39,171 nt of DNA from Pseudoflavonifractor capillosus (GTDB lineage: Bacteria; Bacillota; Clostridia; Oscillospirales; Oscillospiraceae): positions 1 to 39,171 of the forward strand of contig NZ_JACSNZ010000017.1 in NCBI RefSeq assembly GCF_016902575.1, in the 5' to 3' direction. Under the pieces are notes generated by a model. It ran no database searches. It worked only from the letters and a program-made list of their open reading frames with translations, and was not told the origin of the DNA. Both the position numbers and the translations under genes were made by a program. The number at the start of each line of letters is the position of its first letter. The stretch's first letter is position 1. Below, one piece after another: positions 16,546-24,644 of the stretch.

Positions 16546-16591
16546 AAAACCGAGGCAGGAAGAACGCAAGTTCCACTCCTGCCTCGGTTTT
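16546..16591. terminator. Bidirectional terminator
   Basis: A 15-bp perfect stem AAAACCGAGGCAGGA (16546-16560) with 16577-16591, A-run on one side and T-run on the other. It serves the mini lipoprotein on the plus strand and the 30-residue ORF on the minus strand. Confidence 0.88.
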
Positions 16592-16618
16592 ATAATTGGT
16601 AACTTTTGCTGTTCTCGG

Positions 16619-16711
16619 TCAGCCCGCCATCTGGGACAGGGCCACCCGGCCGGCGTCGTTGTACCCCTCCGCCTGGAGGGCGGCGGCCGCCGGCCTTCTT
16701 GCTTTTCTCAT
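16619..16711 (-). CDS. Short ORF, 30 residues, basic and Ala-rich
   Basis: A candidate small protein, MRKARRPAAA followed by ALQAEGYNDAGRVALSQMAG. I do not recognise it. Support comes from a textbook ribosome site (AGGAGG, 7-nt spacer, ATG) and the shared bidirectional terminator 28 bp after its stop. The N-terminus is basic; the rest could form one amphipathic helix with a GYNDAG break. There is no signal peptide or membrane segment. It could also be the remnant of a longer gene. Confidence 0.5.
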   Translation of the reverse strand: MRKARRPAAAALQAEGYNDAGRVALSQMAG

Positions 16712-16927
16712 GCTGTTTCCTCCTGCGATTTTGTTTTGGAAAGGCAGCGGTACGTTCTCCCTATTTGATTTAGTATAATCCCACGACTGTAAAATCCGAA
16801 AGAGGGAATGTGTAAATTTCTTGTAGGCAGAGGAGGTCTGGAACGAAACCGGGTTCATAGCAAACGCGCTTCACATGGATTTGACGGTTTCTTTACTGAA
16901 ATACCGTCGCACGCTGGGAAAGGCGTC
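16712..16927. other. Gene-free stretch upstream of the candidate RNA
   Basis: No convincing gene. On the minus strand a TATACT box (about 16774-16779) could drive the 30-residue ORF, but no matching -35 box is visible. An AGAGGAGG near 16830 is not followed by a usable reading frame. Confidence 0.4.
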
Positions 16928-17066
16928 TGCTATACTGAACACAGATGCGGTAGGCATCGGTTGGGAGCGGCAGTATGGAGTACGGTTTCAGACAGTCCGA
17001 TCAAAATCGACAGAGTATGATCAGCGCCGGTTTGCGCCCTTACAGGGCGGACCGGCGCTGTTTTTG
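16928..17066 (+). ncRNA. Candidate short transcript or phoH leader with intrinsic terminator
   Basis: An extended -10 promoter (TGC-TATACT, 16928-16936) is followed about 85 nt later by a strong hairpin CAGCGCCGGT...ACCGGCGCTG (17022-17060) and TTTTTG. The predicted RNA is about 120 nt and would end 56 bp before phoH. It contains no obvious reading frame with a ribosome site. It may be a small RNA or an attenuated leader of phoH. It does not match an RNA family I can recognise. Confidence 0.45.
17022..17065 (+). terminator. Intrinsic terminator upstream of phoH
   Basis: Stem CAGCGCCGGT (17022-17031) with ACCGGCGCTG (17051-17060), an inner GCGCCCT/AGGGCG stem, then TTTTTG. Confidence 0.8.
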
Positions 17067-17121
17067 TGGATGCCGCGCCCAATGGTCATAAGACAACAAA
17101 GAAGAAAGGCAGGCGCAACGT

Positions 17122-18495
17122 ATGCAGAAGACCTATGTGCTGGACGCCAATGTCCTCCTCCAGGCCCCCTACGCTCTGGAGTCCTTCGAGGACAACCACA
17201 TCGTGCTGCCACTGGCGGTGCTGGAGGAGTTGGATGATCGGAAGGGGGCTGACGGTGAAGCGGGAAACAACGCCCGACATGTGCTCCGCTTCCTGGAGAG
17301 ATTACGGCTCCAAGGAGACCTGGTAAAAGGCGTGACCCTGCCCAGTGGAGGCACCGTGCGCCTGGAGGTCAACCATGTGGACGCGGCCCTTCCCCAAGGG
17401 ATAGAACCCGGCAGCCGGGCGGGAAGGGTGCTGAAGGTGTGTCGGGGCCTCATGGACGAGGGAGCGCCGGTGACGCTGGTGAGCCGGGACATGGTCGCCC
17501 GCATCCGGGCCCAGATGATGGAGGTGCCGGCGGAGGACTTCACCACCGACCGGCTGCCGGATGGAGCCCAGCCCTACACCGGCCGGGCGGAGGTCTACAT
17601 CTCGGACAGCCTGCTCACAGCGTTCAAGAAAAAGGGAGCTCCGGCGGAAGAACTCTATACCGTGGACGGCGCGGGGGAGCGGAAGCCGGTTTCCTTGACC
17701 GAGAACCAGTTTGTCCTTCTGCACTCGGATACCGAGCCGAAAAAGACCATGCTGGGCCGTTTCCGGGAAGGGAAGGTCACCGCCCTGCGCTTTGGCGGCG
17801 TCCGCCCATTCGGCGTCAAGCCCCGGAGCGTGGGGCAGCAGTTCCTGCAGGAGGCCCTGCTGCTGCCGGCGGAGGAGGCGCCCCTGGCCATCATCCAGGG
17901 GCCGGCGGGCACCGCCAAGACCTTTTACGCCCTGGCTGCAGGGCTGGAGCAGGTGCTGGAGGCGGAGGAACGGCCCTATCGGAAGATTCTGGTGTGCCGC
18001 CCCAATGCCCAGTTTGACGCGGACATCGGTTTTCTCCCGGGCAGTGAGCAGGAAAAGATCTCCCCCCTCATGCGGCCCATTGTGGACAACCTGGAGATCT
18101 TGCTGGACCTGGAGGGGAAGAAAAAGGAGCGGCGCAGCGAGGAGGAGCTGCGGGGGCGCATTGACTACCTCTTTGACACCGGCGTCATCGCTGCCGAGGC
18201 CATGAACTTCATGCGGGGCCGGTCCATCACCGATACCTGGCTCATCATCGACGAGGCCCAGAACCTCACCCCCCGGCAGGTCAAGGGCATCATCACCCGG
18301 GTGGGAAAGGGCACCAAGGTGGTGCTGCTGGGGGACCCGGCCCAGATCGACCACCCCCTGCTGGACACCCGGAGCAACGGATTGACCTATGCCAGCGCCC
18401 GCATGAAGGGTAGCCCCCTGTGCGTCCAGCTGACCATGCTCCCTGACGAGTGCGAGCGTTCCCCTTTGGCCCTGGACGCGGCGGTGCGGATGTAA
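17122..18495 (+). CDS. PIN-PhoH family ATPase (PhoH2 type)
   Basis: Joins an N-terminal PIN ribonuclease domain to a PhoH P-loop ATPase; such proteins are described as RNA helicase-ribonucleases. 457 residues: the PIN domain (about 3-150) opens with YVLDANVLL (Asp 8) and has VLEELDDRK at 33-41 and a later TLVSRDM. The PhoH domain has Walker A GPAGTAKT (260-267), NAQFDADIGFLPG, Walker B IIDEAQN (375-381) and LLGDPAQID. AGAAAGGCAGG lies upstream of the ATG. The gene stands alone, preceded by a terminator. In many Firmicutes the family sits among phosphate or toxin-antitoxin genes; neither is seen here. Confidence 0.92.
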   Translation: MQKTYVLDANVLLQAPYALESFEDNHIVLPLAVLEELDDRKGADGEAGNNARHVLRFLERLRLQGDLVKGVTLPSGGTVRLEVNHVDAALPQGIEPGSRAGRVLKVCRGLMDEGAPVTLVSRDMVARIRAQMMEVPAEDFTTDRLPDGAQPYTGRAEVYISDSLLTAFKKKGAPAEELYTVDGAGERKPVSLTENQFVLLHSDTEPKKTMLGRFREGKVTALRFGGVRPFGVKPRSVGQQFLQEALLLPAEEAPLAIIQGPAGTAKTFYALAAGLEQVLEAEERPYRKILVCRPNAQFDADIGFLPGSEQEKISPLMRPIVDNLEILLDLEGKKKERRSEEELRGRIDYLFDTGVIAAEAMNFMRGRSITDTWLIIDEAQNLTPRQVKGIITRVGKGTKVVLLGDPAQIDHPLLDTRSNGLTYASARMKGSPLCVQLTMLPDECERSPLALDAAVRM

Positions 18496-18636
18496 ATGAT
18501 AGCAGAACTTTCGTAACATGATATGAAAGAAAATTTATTTACATTTTACAGGACTTTGGAAGAAGAATTTACATCCCGGTGGTACACTGTGCCTGTGTGA
18601 GCGAGAAACACACCATCATAGGGAGGAAAATATGCT

Positions 18637-19482
18637 ATGAGTATCGCACAGAAGCAGACTGCCACACAGTCGCAAAAGCTGATGATCTTTGTCCTGTCCA
18701 TGTCCCTGTACGGGCTGGCCACCCTGTTCACCGAACTGATCCCCAAGTTCCAGGTGGGGGTCGTGGAGTTCTCCGTGGAGTACTTCCTGTTCATCCCCCT
18801 GACCCTGGCCATGCTGTTCGACCCCCTGTCCGCCGCCCTGGGCGCCGCCACCGGCGAGCTGGTGTTCAGCGAGATCATGCTGGGCCAGTTCGGCGGCCTG
18901 GGCGAGCTGGAGAAGTTCCTCACCGTCACCATCGGCGTGTACATTGCCGGCCGGCTGGTGAAGGATCCCAAGAACCGCGCCATGGTGGGCGTGGCCGCCA
19001 TCACCGGAACCGCCGCCCAGCTGCTGATGGGCACTGTGGTGGACATTCTGAAGGTCCAGCTGGCGGTAGAGGACTTCGAGGCCGTGGCCGGCCTGCCTGA
19101 GAGCGTGTTTGCCACCGAGGGCTTTGCCTTCCTCAATGACCTGCTGTTCTCCGGCATCCTGTTCTGCCTGCTGCCCACCCTGTACCTGGTACCCAAGCTG
19201 TACGGCAAGATCGAGCCCCTGCTGGGCATGGCCCCCCGCACCCCGGAGAGCGCCGTCAGCGGCATCAGCCCCAAGGCGTTGATCGTGTGCGCCGTCGGCT
19301 TTGTGTGCGCCATCGTGGCTGAGCTGGCCGCCACTGCCGGTATGTCCCTTATTGACTGGGAGGCCGAGTGGGCCGAGAGCGGCACCGCCCTGGCGGTAGG
19401 AATGGTCGCTGCCGCCGCGGTGGCCATCATCGCCCTGCTGGTCATCAAAAAGAACGCGGGAAAAAAGGCTGCGGTGAACTGA
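18637..19482 (+). CDS. ECF transporter substrate-binding (S) component
   Basis: Membrane protein of 281 residues with about six hydrophobic segments (roughly 15-35, 50-70, 75-95, 120-140, 165-185 and 205-270, the last possibly two) and an Ala/Gly-rich packing face (LGAATGELVFSEIMLGQFGG) typical of S components. It is identified mainly by context: the fused A-A' ATPase starts 1 bp after its stop and a T component follows. GGGAGG lies upstream; the chosen ATG at 18637 avoids an ATG at 18632 that runs straight into a stop. The substrate cannot be assigned. Neighbouring phosphatases and an RpiR regulator hint at a phosphorylated or sugar-like compound; this is inference. Confidence 0.8.
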   Translation: MSIAQKQTATQSQKLMIFVLSMSLYGLATLFTELIPKFQVGVVEFSVEYFLFIPLTLAMLFDPLSAALGAATGELVFSEIMLGQFGGLGELEKFLTVTIGVYIAGRLVKDPKNRAMVGVAAITGTAAQLLMGTVVDILKVQLAVEDFEAVAGLPESVFATEGFAFLNDLLFSGILFCLLPTLYLVPKLYGKIEPLLGMAPRTPESAVSGISPKALIVCAVGFVCAIVAELAATAGMSLIDWEAEWAESGTALAVGMVAAAAVAIIALLVIKKNAGKKAAVN

Positions 19483-19483
19483 G

Positions 19484-21175
19484 ATGAACGCGGTTGAGAT
19501 CGACGGCCTGACCTATACCTACCCAGGCGCCCCTCAGCCCACCCTGAAAGAGATCTCCCTTCAGATCGAGAAAGGGGACTTCCTGGCGGTCGTTGGCAAC
19601 AACGGCTGCGGGAAGTCCACTTTGTGTAAGGCCCTCAACGGCCTGATCCCCCACTTCATCACAGGGAGCATGGAGGGAAGCGTGCGGGTGGAGGGGCTTG
19701 ATACCCGGGAGAGCGACGTGGGCGTCCTGGCCCAAAAGGTGGGCTATGTGTATCAGGACTTTGAAAACCAGATCGTCCGGCCCACCGTGCTGGACGACGC
19801 CTCTTACTCCTGCCTGAACTACGCCTTCCCCGACTACCTGGAGCGGGGCAGGGCCGCGTTGAAGCAGTGCGGTCTGGAGGGCCGGGAGGAGGAGTACGTC
19901 TGGCAGCTCTCCGGCGGTCAGACCCACCTGCTGGCCCTGGCCGGGGCGGTGTCTCTTCAGCCGGACATCCTGATCCTGGACGAGCCCATCGCCCAGCTGG
20001 ACCCCATGCACGCCGACCGGATCTATGCGGTCCTCCGGGATTTAAACGAGAACCACGGCAAAACCATCGTTGTCATTGAGCACCACACTGAGTACATCGC
20101 CGACTTCTGCAAGCACGTGATGCTGATGAGGGACGGCCGGGTGCGCTGGATGCTACCCACGGAGGAGGCCCTCCAGCGGGTGGAGGAGCTGGAGGCCTGC
20201 AATATCTTCCCGCCCCAGGTGACCCAGGCGGCCTACAGCCTGCGGAAGGGCGGTATTCTCCCGGCGAATGTCCCTCTGCCCACCACGGTGGCGGACGGAG
20301 AGAAGGCTTTTGCCGGCCTGCGATACATCCCCCGGGAAAAGCCGGCGCCCGCCGCTCCCGGCGGTGAAAGCGCCGTGTCCGTTCAGAACGTGTCCCTCTC
20401 CTACCGCTCGGTGAAGGGGGAGCCCCACACCGTCTTTGACGGGCTGGATCTGGACATCCGCAAGGGGGAGAAGGTGGCCCTCATCGGCTCCAACGGGGCG
20501 GGCAAGTCCACCCTGATGAAGCTGATGGTGGGCCTGCTGAAGCCCAATGCCGGCACGGTGTCCCTGTTTGGGGAGGCCATCGGAGACAAAAAGGCTGAGG
20601 ATCTGTCCCGGCAGATCTCCCTGGTCTACCAGAATCCGGAGGAGATGCTCATCAAGGACTCCATCCGGGCCGACATCGCCTATGCCATGGAGGTGCGGAA
20701 GGTCCCGGAGTGGGAGAAGCGCACCGCGGAGCTGCTGGAGCGGTTCCGGCTGACAGAGCTGGCGGACCGGGACGGCCGCCTCATGTCCGGCGGCCAGATG
20801 CGCCGGGCCAGTTTGGCCATCGGCATCGCCCTGAACCCGGGCATCCTGCTGCTGGATGAGCCCACCGCCAATCTGGACATCGCCACCCGGCGGGAGATCA
20901 TGGCGGTGCTCTCGGATATGAAGGACATCATCCAGACCGCCATCATCGCCACCCACGACATGCAACTGGTGTGTCAGTGGGCGGAGCGGATCATTGTGCT
21001 GCGGGGCGGGCGTGTGGTGGCGGACGGGCCCCGGGACGAGATCTTTGCCCGGGCCGACCTGGTGGAGCAGGTAGGCATCCGCCCGCCGGAGATCTTCACC
21101 ATGGGGCAGGCTTTAGACAGGCGAGCCCTGTGCTATACCATCGACGAGTTCCTATCGTCTTTTCAGGAGGCGTGA
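19484..21175 (+). CDS. ECF transporter fused A-A' ATP-binding component
   Basis: Two ABC ATPase domains in one 563-residue chain, energising substrate uptake. Domain 1: Walker A GNNGCGKST (38-46), Q-loop VYQDFENQIV, signature QLSGGQTHLLALAGA, Walker B ILILDEPIAQLDP. Domain 2 (from about 295): Walker A GSNGAGKST, Q-loop VYQNPEEMLI, signature LMSGGQMRRASLAIG, Walker B ILLLDEPTANLD. In other ECF systems EcfA and EcfA' are usually separate proteins; fused forms are known in the YkoD-like group. The gene is tightly coupled to the S and T genes (1 bp and 5 bp gaps). Confidence 0.93.
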   Translation: MNAVEIDGLTYTYPGAPQPTLKEISLQIEKGDFLAVVGNNGCGKSTLCKALNGLIPHFITGSMEGSVRVEGLDTRESDVGVLAQKVGYVYQDFENQIVRPTVLDDASYSCLNYAFPDYLERGRAALKQCGLEGREEEYVWQLSGGQTHLLALAGAVSLQPDILILDEPIAQLDPMHADRIYAVLRDLNENHGKTIVVIEHHTEYIADFCKHVMLMRDGRVRWMLPTEEALQRVEELEACNIFPPQVTQAAYSLRKGGILPANVPLPTTVADGEKAFAGLRYIPREKPAPAAPGGESAVSVQNVSLSYRSVKGEPHTVFDGLDLDIRKGEKVALIGSNGAGKSTLMKLMVGLLKPNAGTVSLFGEAIGDKKAEDLSRQISLVYQNPEEMLIKDSIRADIAYAMEVRKVPEWEKRTAELLERFRLTELADRDGRLMSGGQMRRASLAIGIALNPGILLLDEPTANLDIATRREIMAVLSDMKDIIQTAIIATHDMQLVCQWAERIIVLRGGRVVADGPRDEIFARADLVEQVGIRPPEIFTMGQALDRRALCYTIDEFLSSFQEA

Positions 21176-21180
21176 CCGCT

Positions 21181-22017
21181 GTGGAAAAATTGACCGCAAA
21201 ACTCTCGGAGAGCATCCTGGATAAGCTCTCCATGGACTTCCTGCGCAATCAGGTGCTGAAGAACGCCTATGGCAACGATGACACCGTGATCGCCGGCCTG
21301 GACCCCCGAATCCTGCTGGCCTGGTATCTGTTCTTCGGCCTGGTGCCCTGGTTTGTCAGCGACATTCCCTTCCTGCTGGGGTGCTTCCTGCTGGTGATGG
21401 CTACCACCGTCCTGGCCCGTGTGGCTGGTCTGGTGCTGTTCCTCTTCGCCCTGGGGGTGTTCTCTCAGACGGGGTATCTGTTCCTGGTGACGCTGCTCTT
21501 TGGCGGCGACGCCTCCGCCATTGCCCCGCTGCTCATCCTCACGTTGAAGGTAGCCACCATCTCCCTGGCCTCGGTGACCGTGTTCTCCGGACTGGACCCG
21601 GACAAGCTGTCCAACGGCCTGATGTGGTACGGCTGCCCAGAGCGGCTGAGTTTCTCTATCTCCTACGCCTACCGGATGCTGCCCATGCTCATGGAGGAGT
21701 TCCAGAATGTGCTGCTCTCCTACCGGCTGCGGGGCAATCCCCCGGCTCACAAGACCCTGGGGGGCAAGATCAGGTACCTGATCTATCAGGTGAAGATCAT
21801 CATGCAGTCCTTCTACCCCCTGATGCTCAACACCGCCAAGCGCTCCCGCACCACGGTGGAGGCCCTGGAGCTGCGGGGCTACCGGTACGCGGCGGTGAAC
21901 AAGTCCGTGAAAAAGATCAAGCTGGCCGCCCTGAAGGTCACTTATAACGATGGACTGTTCCTGGCCATCTCCTTCCTGGTGGTGGCGGTGGCCGTCCTGA
22001 TCTCCACACTGCTGTAA
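21181..22017 (+). CDS. ECF transporter transmembrane (T) component
   Basis: EcfT-type membrane coupling subunit of 278 residues. Membrane segments at about 45-110 and at 125-150 lead into the cytoplasmic coupling region with LMWYGCPERLSFSISYAYRM, then VEALELRGYRY, a version of the EcfT Ala-Arg-Gly coupling motif, and a last helix at about 258-277. The start is GTG at 21181, 9 nt after AGGAGG; an in-frame GTG at 21172 directly abuts that site. It completes the S-A/A'-T transporter. Confidence 0.9.
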   Translation: MEKLTAKLSESILDKLSMDFLRNQVLKNAYGNDDTVIAGLDPRILLAWYLFFGLVPWFVSDIPFLLGCFLLVMATTVLARVAGLVLFLFALGVFSQTGYLFLVTLLFGGDASAIAPLLILTLKVATISLASVTVFSGLDPDKLSNGLMWYGCPERLSFSISYAYRMLPMLMEEFQNVLLSYRLRGNPPAHKTLGGKIRYLIYQVKIIMQSFYPLMLNTAKRSRTTVEALELRGYRYAAVNKSVKKIKLAALKVTYNDGLFLAISFLVVAVAVLISTLL

Positions 22018-22035
22018 GAAAGAAGGTCATTTATC

Positions 22036-22833
22036 TTGCGCCTGGATTTTCACACCCACGGGAAGCTGGCCAAAAAGCTCCCATTTTCCACCGCCTACAC
22101 CGACTGGCTCTTCGGCGAGGCCAGACAGGCCGGACTGGACGCCCTGTGCCTGACGGAGCACTTCAACACCCTCCAGTTTGCCGATGTGTACGGCTACATC
22201 GCCTCGGTGAGCCGAAGGATCGGGGACACCCTGGAGCTGGAGAACGGCCTGCGCGTCTTCCCCGGCATGGAGACGGATGTGGCGGAGGGCGGTCATATCC
22301 TGTCCATCGGGCCCCTGGAGGCCATTTTGGAGCTGAACCGGCGGCTGGAGCCCCACAAGGAGAAAAGGGACTTTCTGCCCTTCTCCCGGCTCATGGATTT
22401 GTTTGAGAAGTACCCAGTGGTGGTGGGCTGCGGCCACCCCTTCCGCGCCGGCGGCCATGTGCCCGAACTGCCGGAGGAGCAGCTCCGCCGCCTGAAATTT
22501 CTGGATCTGAACGGGAAAGACCTGGCTCTTGACCGGGAGAGGACGGAGCGGCTCACCCATGACCTGGGGAAAAAGCTGGGCATCCCTGTGGTGTCCGGCA
22601 GCGACACCCATCAGGCGGTGCAGTACGGCTGCGTCACCACGGTCTTTGAACGGGAGGTGGACACCGTCCCCGCCCTCTATGGGGAGATGACAGCCGGCCG
22701 CTACGCCATTGATCTCTCCGACACCGCCGCCTTCCAGGTGCGCACCGCCTGTCTGCTGAAGCGGTCCTTGAAGGAGATCCATGCCCTGGGAGGCGACTAC
22801 GTGGCCATTCTGACCCGGGAGGCCACCGCATGA
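22036..22833 (+). CDS. PHP-domain phosphoesterase
   Basis: Predicted metal-dependent phosphoesterase of 265 residues. LDFHTHGKL (3-11) is the PHP metal motif; LTEHFN (about 37-42), GMETDVAEGGH (about 77-87), GCGHPFRAGGH (about 133-143) and SGSDTH (about 194-199) provide the remaining ligands. The start is TTG at 22036 with GAAGG 9 nt upstream; no ATG is in frame close by. It lies 18 bp after the T component and overlaps the next phosphatase by 4 bp (ATGA), so all belong to one operon. The substrate is unknown. Confidence 0.85.
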   Translation: MRLDFHTHGKLAKKLPFSTAYTDWLFGEARQAGLDALCLTEHFNTLQFADVYGYIASVSRRIGDTLELENGLRVFPGMETDVAEGGHILSIGPLEAILELNRRLEPHKEKRDFLPFSRLMDLFEKYPVVVGCGHPFRAGGHVPELPEEQLRRLKFLDLNGKDLALDRERTERLTHDLGKKLGIPVVSGSDTHQAVQYGCVTTVFEREVDTVPALYGEMTAGRYAIDLSDTAAFQVRTACLLKRSLKEIHALGGDYVAILTREATA

Positions 22834-23615
22834 CCGCCCTGACGGATTCCCTGGCGGAGGGGGCCGTCCAGACGGTATTGGAGGCGGGGGAACTGCTGAC
22901 CGATCCCGCCGCCGTTCAGAGCATCCGCTCCAAGGGCGAAACGGACTATGTGACCAATGTGGACGTGGCGGTACAGGCGTTTCTGCGGAAGCGTCTGGCC
23001 GCCCTGGCCCCGGATGTCCAGTTTATGGGAGAGGAGCAGGACAATACGGGGCTGGACTGGAGCCGCCCCTGCTGGATCCTGGATCCGGTGGACGGCACCA
23101 CCAACCTGATCCACAGCTTCCGGCACAGCGCCATCTCCTTGGCTCTGGCGGAGGGTGGACAAGCTGTCTTTGGTGTGGTATACAATCCTTATACGGAGGA
23201 GTGCTTCACCGCCCGCCGGGGCGGCGGAGCGCTCCGAAACGGAGTCCCGATCCACGTCAGCGATGTCTCCCGGCTGGAGGACAGCCTCCTGTCCACGGGC
23301 ACCGTCCCAGGCCGCCGGGAGCTGGCGGATGCGGCTTTCCAGCAGATGCGGGCGCTGTATGACCGGTGTCAGGACGTGCGCCGCACCGGCTGCGCCAGCC
23401 TGGACCTGTGCTGGGTGGCCTGCGGACGGCTGGACGGCTATGTGGAACTGTCTCTCCAGCCCTGGGACTACGCCGCCGGAATGCGCATCGCGGCGGAGGC
23501 TGGAGGAAAAGTCACCGCCCCCGACGGCAGCCCCCTATCCCTCCGGGAGGGCGGGCCTCTGCTGGCCTCTAACGGGCGGCTCCACAGCGTGCTGCAAGCA
23601 ATTTTGAAAGAATGA
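22830..23615 (+). CDS. Inositol monophosphatase family protein
   Basis: Mg2+-dependent sugar or inositol phosphate phosphatase, 261 residues. Motif 1 is GEEQD (about 66-70), motif 2 WILDPVDGTTN (about 84-94) with the metal-binding DPVDGTT, and motif 3 WDYAAGMRIAAEAGG (about 211-225). The N-terminus includes KGETDYVTNVD, the usual region before motif 1. It overlaps the PHP gene by ATGA and precedes the RpiR regulator by 10 bp. Two different phosphatases with an importer suggest stepwise dephosphorylation of one substrate class; this is inference. Confidence 0.92.
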   Translation: MTALTDSLAEGAVQTVLEAGELLTDPAAVQSIRSKGETDYVTNVDVAVQAFLRKRLAALAPDVQFMGEEQDNTGLDWSRPCWILDPVDGTTNLIHSFRHSAISLALAEGGQAVFGVVYNPYTEECFTARRGGGALRNGVPIHVSDVSRLEDSLLSTGTVPGRRELADAAFQQMRALYDRCQDVRRTGCASLDLCWVACGRLDGYVELSLQPWDYAAGMRIAAEAGGKVTAPDGSPLSLREGGPLLASNGRLHSVLQAILKE

Positions 23616-23625
23616 GGGGGTTGTC

Positions 23626-24450
23626 ATGGACCTGCACCTTCCCACCCCGGCCGGGGAACTGACCCGGGCGGAGCAGAAGATCCTGGACTATATCAACACC
23701 AACACGGATGCTTTCCTGTTTTCTTCCATCGGCCAACTGGCCCAGCGGCTGGAGCTCTCCGACGCCACGGTCTCCCGCTTCGCCCGCCATGTGGGTTGCC
23801 GGGACTTCAAGGCGCTGAAATCTCTGGTGCTGGAGCAGTCTCCCGGCCCGGCGGTAAAGCTGACGGCCACGCTCAGTCAGGGGGATCATTTCTCCCCCCA
23901 AGCCTGGCTGGAGCGGCAGCGGGCATACTTGGAGAAGACCATACAACAGCTCTCCACCGGGGAATTTGACCGGGCGGTGGAGGCTCTCTGTTCTGCCCGG
24001 CGGGTGTTTCTTCACGGAAAAAACGCCTCCGCTTCCATGGCACAACTGCTCCATTTCCGCCTGCGGCGGCTGGGCTTACAGGTGTCTCTCCTTCCCTCCG
24101 GCGGTTCTGAACTGCTGGAAGGACTCGCGCAAGCGGCGGAGAACGATCTGGTGGTGCTGTTCAGCTTCTCCAAGCTCTCCCGGGAGGGCCGCATCCTCCT
24201 GGAGCACAGCCGGTCCGCCGGCTATCGGACCTTGGCCTTTGTGGGCCGCACCTGCCTGCCCGCGGAGGAGCGGGCGGACATCAGCCTCTTTGCCTACCGG
24301 GGGACAGAGAAGGAGTATCACTCTATGGCAGCTCCCGCCGCCCTGCTGGATGCTCTGGCAGTCGCTGTGGCGGAACGGTTGGGAGATGAAGGTACGCAGC
24401 GTCTCCAGTCGCTGCACCGGATGAAAAAGGACTATTTTCCAGACGGATGA
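23626..24450 (+). CDS. MurR/RpiR family transcriptional regulator
   Basis: A sugar-phosphate-responsive regulator of 274 residues. The N-terminal HTH_6 domain (about 10-80) has LTRAEQKILDYI and IGQLAQRLELSDATVSRFAR. A SIS domain follows (about 110-245) with RVFLHGKNASASMAQLLHFR and DLVVLFSFSKLSREGR, the phosphosugar-binding fold. GAGGGGG precedes the ATG. It closes the ECF-phosphatase operon and likely controls it. The ligand would be a phosphorylated sugar, by family. Confidence 0.93.
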   Translation: MDLHLPTPAGELTRAEQKILDYINTNTDAFLFSSIGQLAQRLELSDATVSRFARHVGCRDFKALKSLVLEQSPGPAVKLTATLSQGDHFSPQAWLERQRAYLEKTIQQLSTGEFDRAVEALCSARRVFLHGKNASASMAQLLHFRLRRLGLQVSLLPSGGSELLEGLAQAAENDLVVLFSFSKLSREGRILLEHSRSAGYRTLAFVGRTCLPAEERADISLFAYRGTEKEYHSMAAPAALLDALAVAVAERLGDEGTQRLQSLHRMKKDYFPDG

Positions 24451-24484
24451 ACGCATCCCCCATGCCCGCACATGGGGGATGCGT
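24448..24484 (+). terminator. Terminator of the ECF-phosphatase operon
   Basis: A stem of up to 17 bp, TGAACGCATCCCCCATG paired across a 6-nt loop; the rpiR-type gene's stop codon is inside the stem. Followed by CATTTTCC. Confidence 0.8.
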
Positions 24485-24644
24485 TCATTTTCCAGGATGA
24501 TGCACAAATTTTACACACATTTTACTGCGCCGCGGTAGTGGGCGCAAGCCGGCTGTGATATGGTAGATTAGGATTGTTTTATATATTCTGCGCATGGGCT
24601 TGCGCTGCCTGCGCACCACATCTGAAAAGGAAGGATCTGCTGCT

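Noticed and set aside
18496-18636. Riboswitch in front of the ECF operon
   Set aside because: Only about 140 nt, without a recognisable aptamer or a terminator/anti-terminator pair, so not supported.
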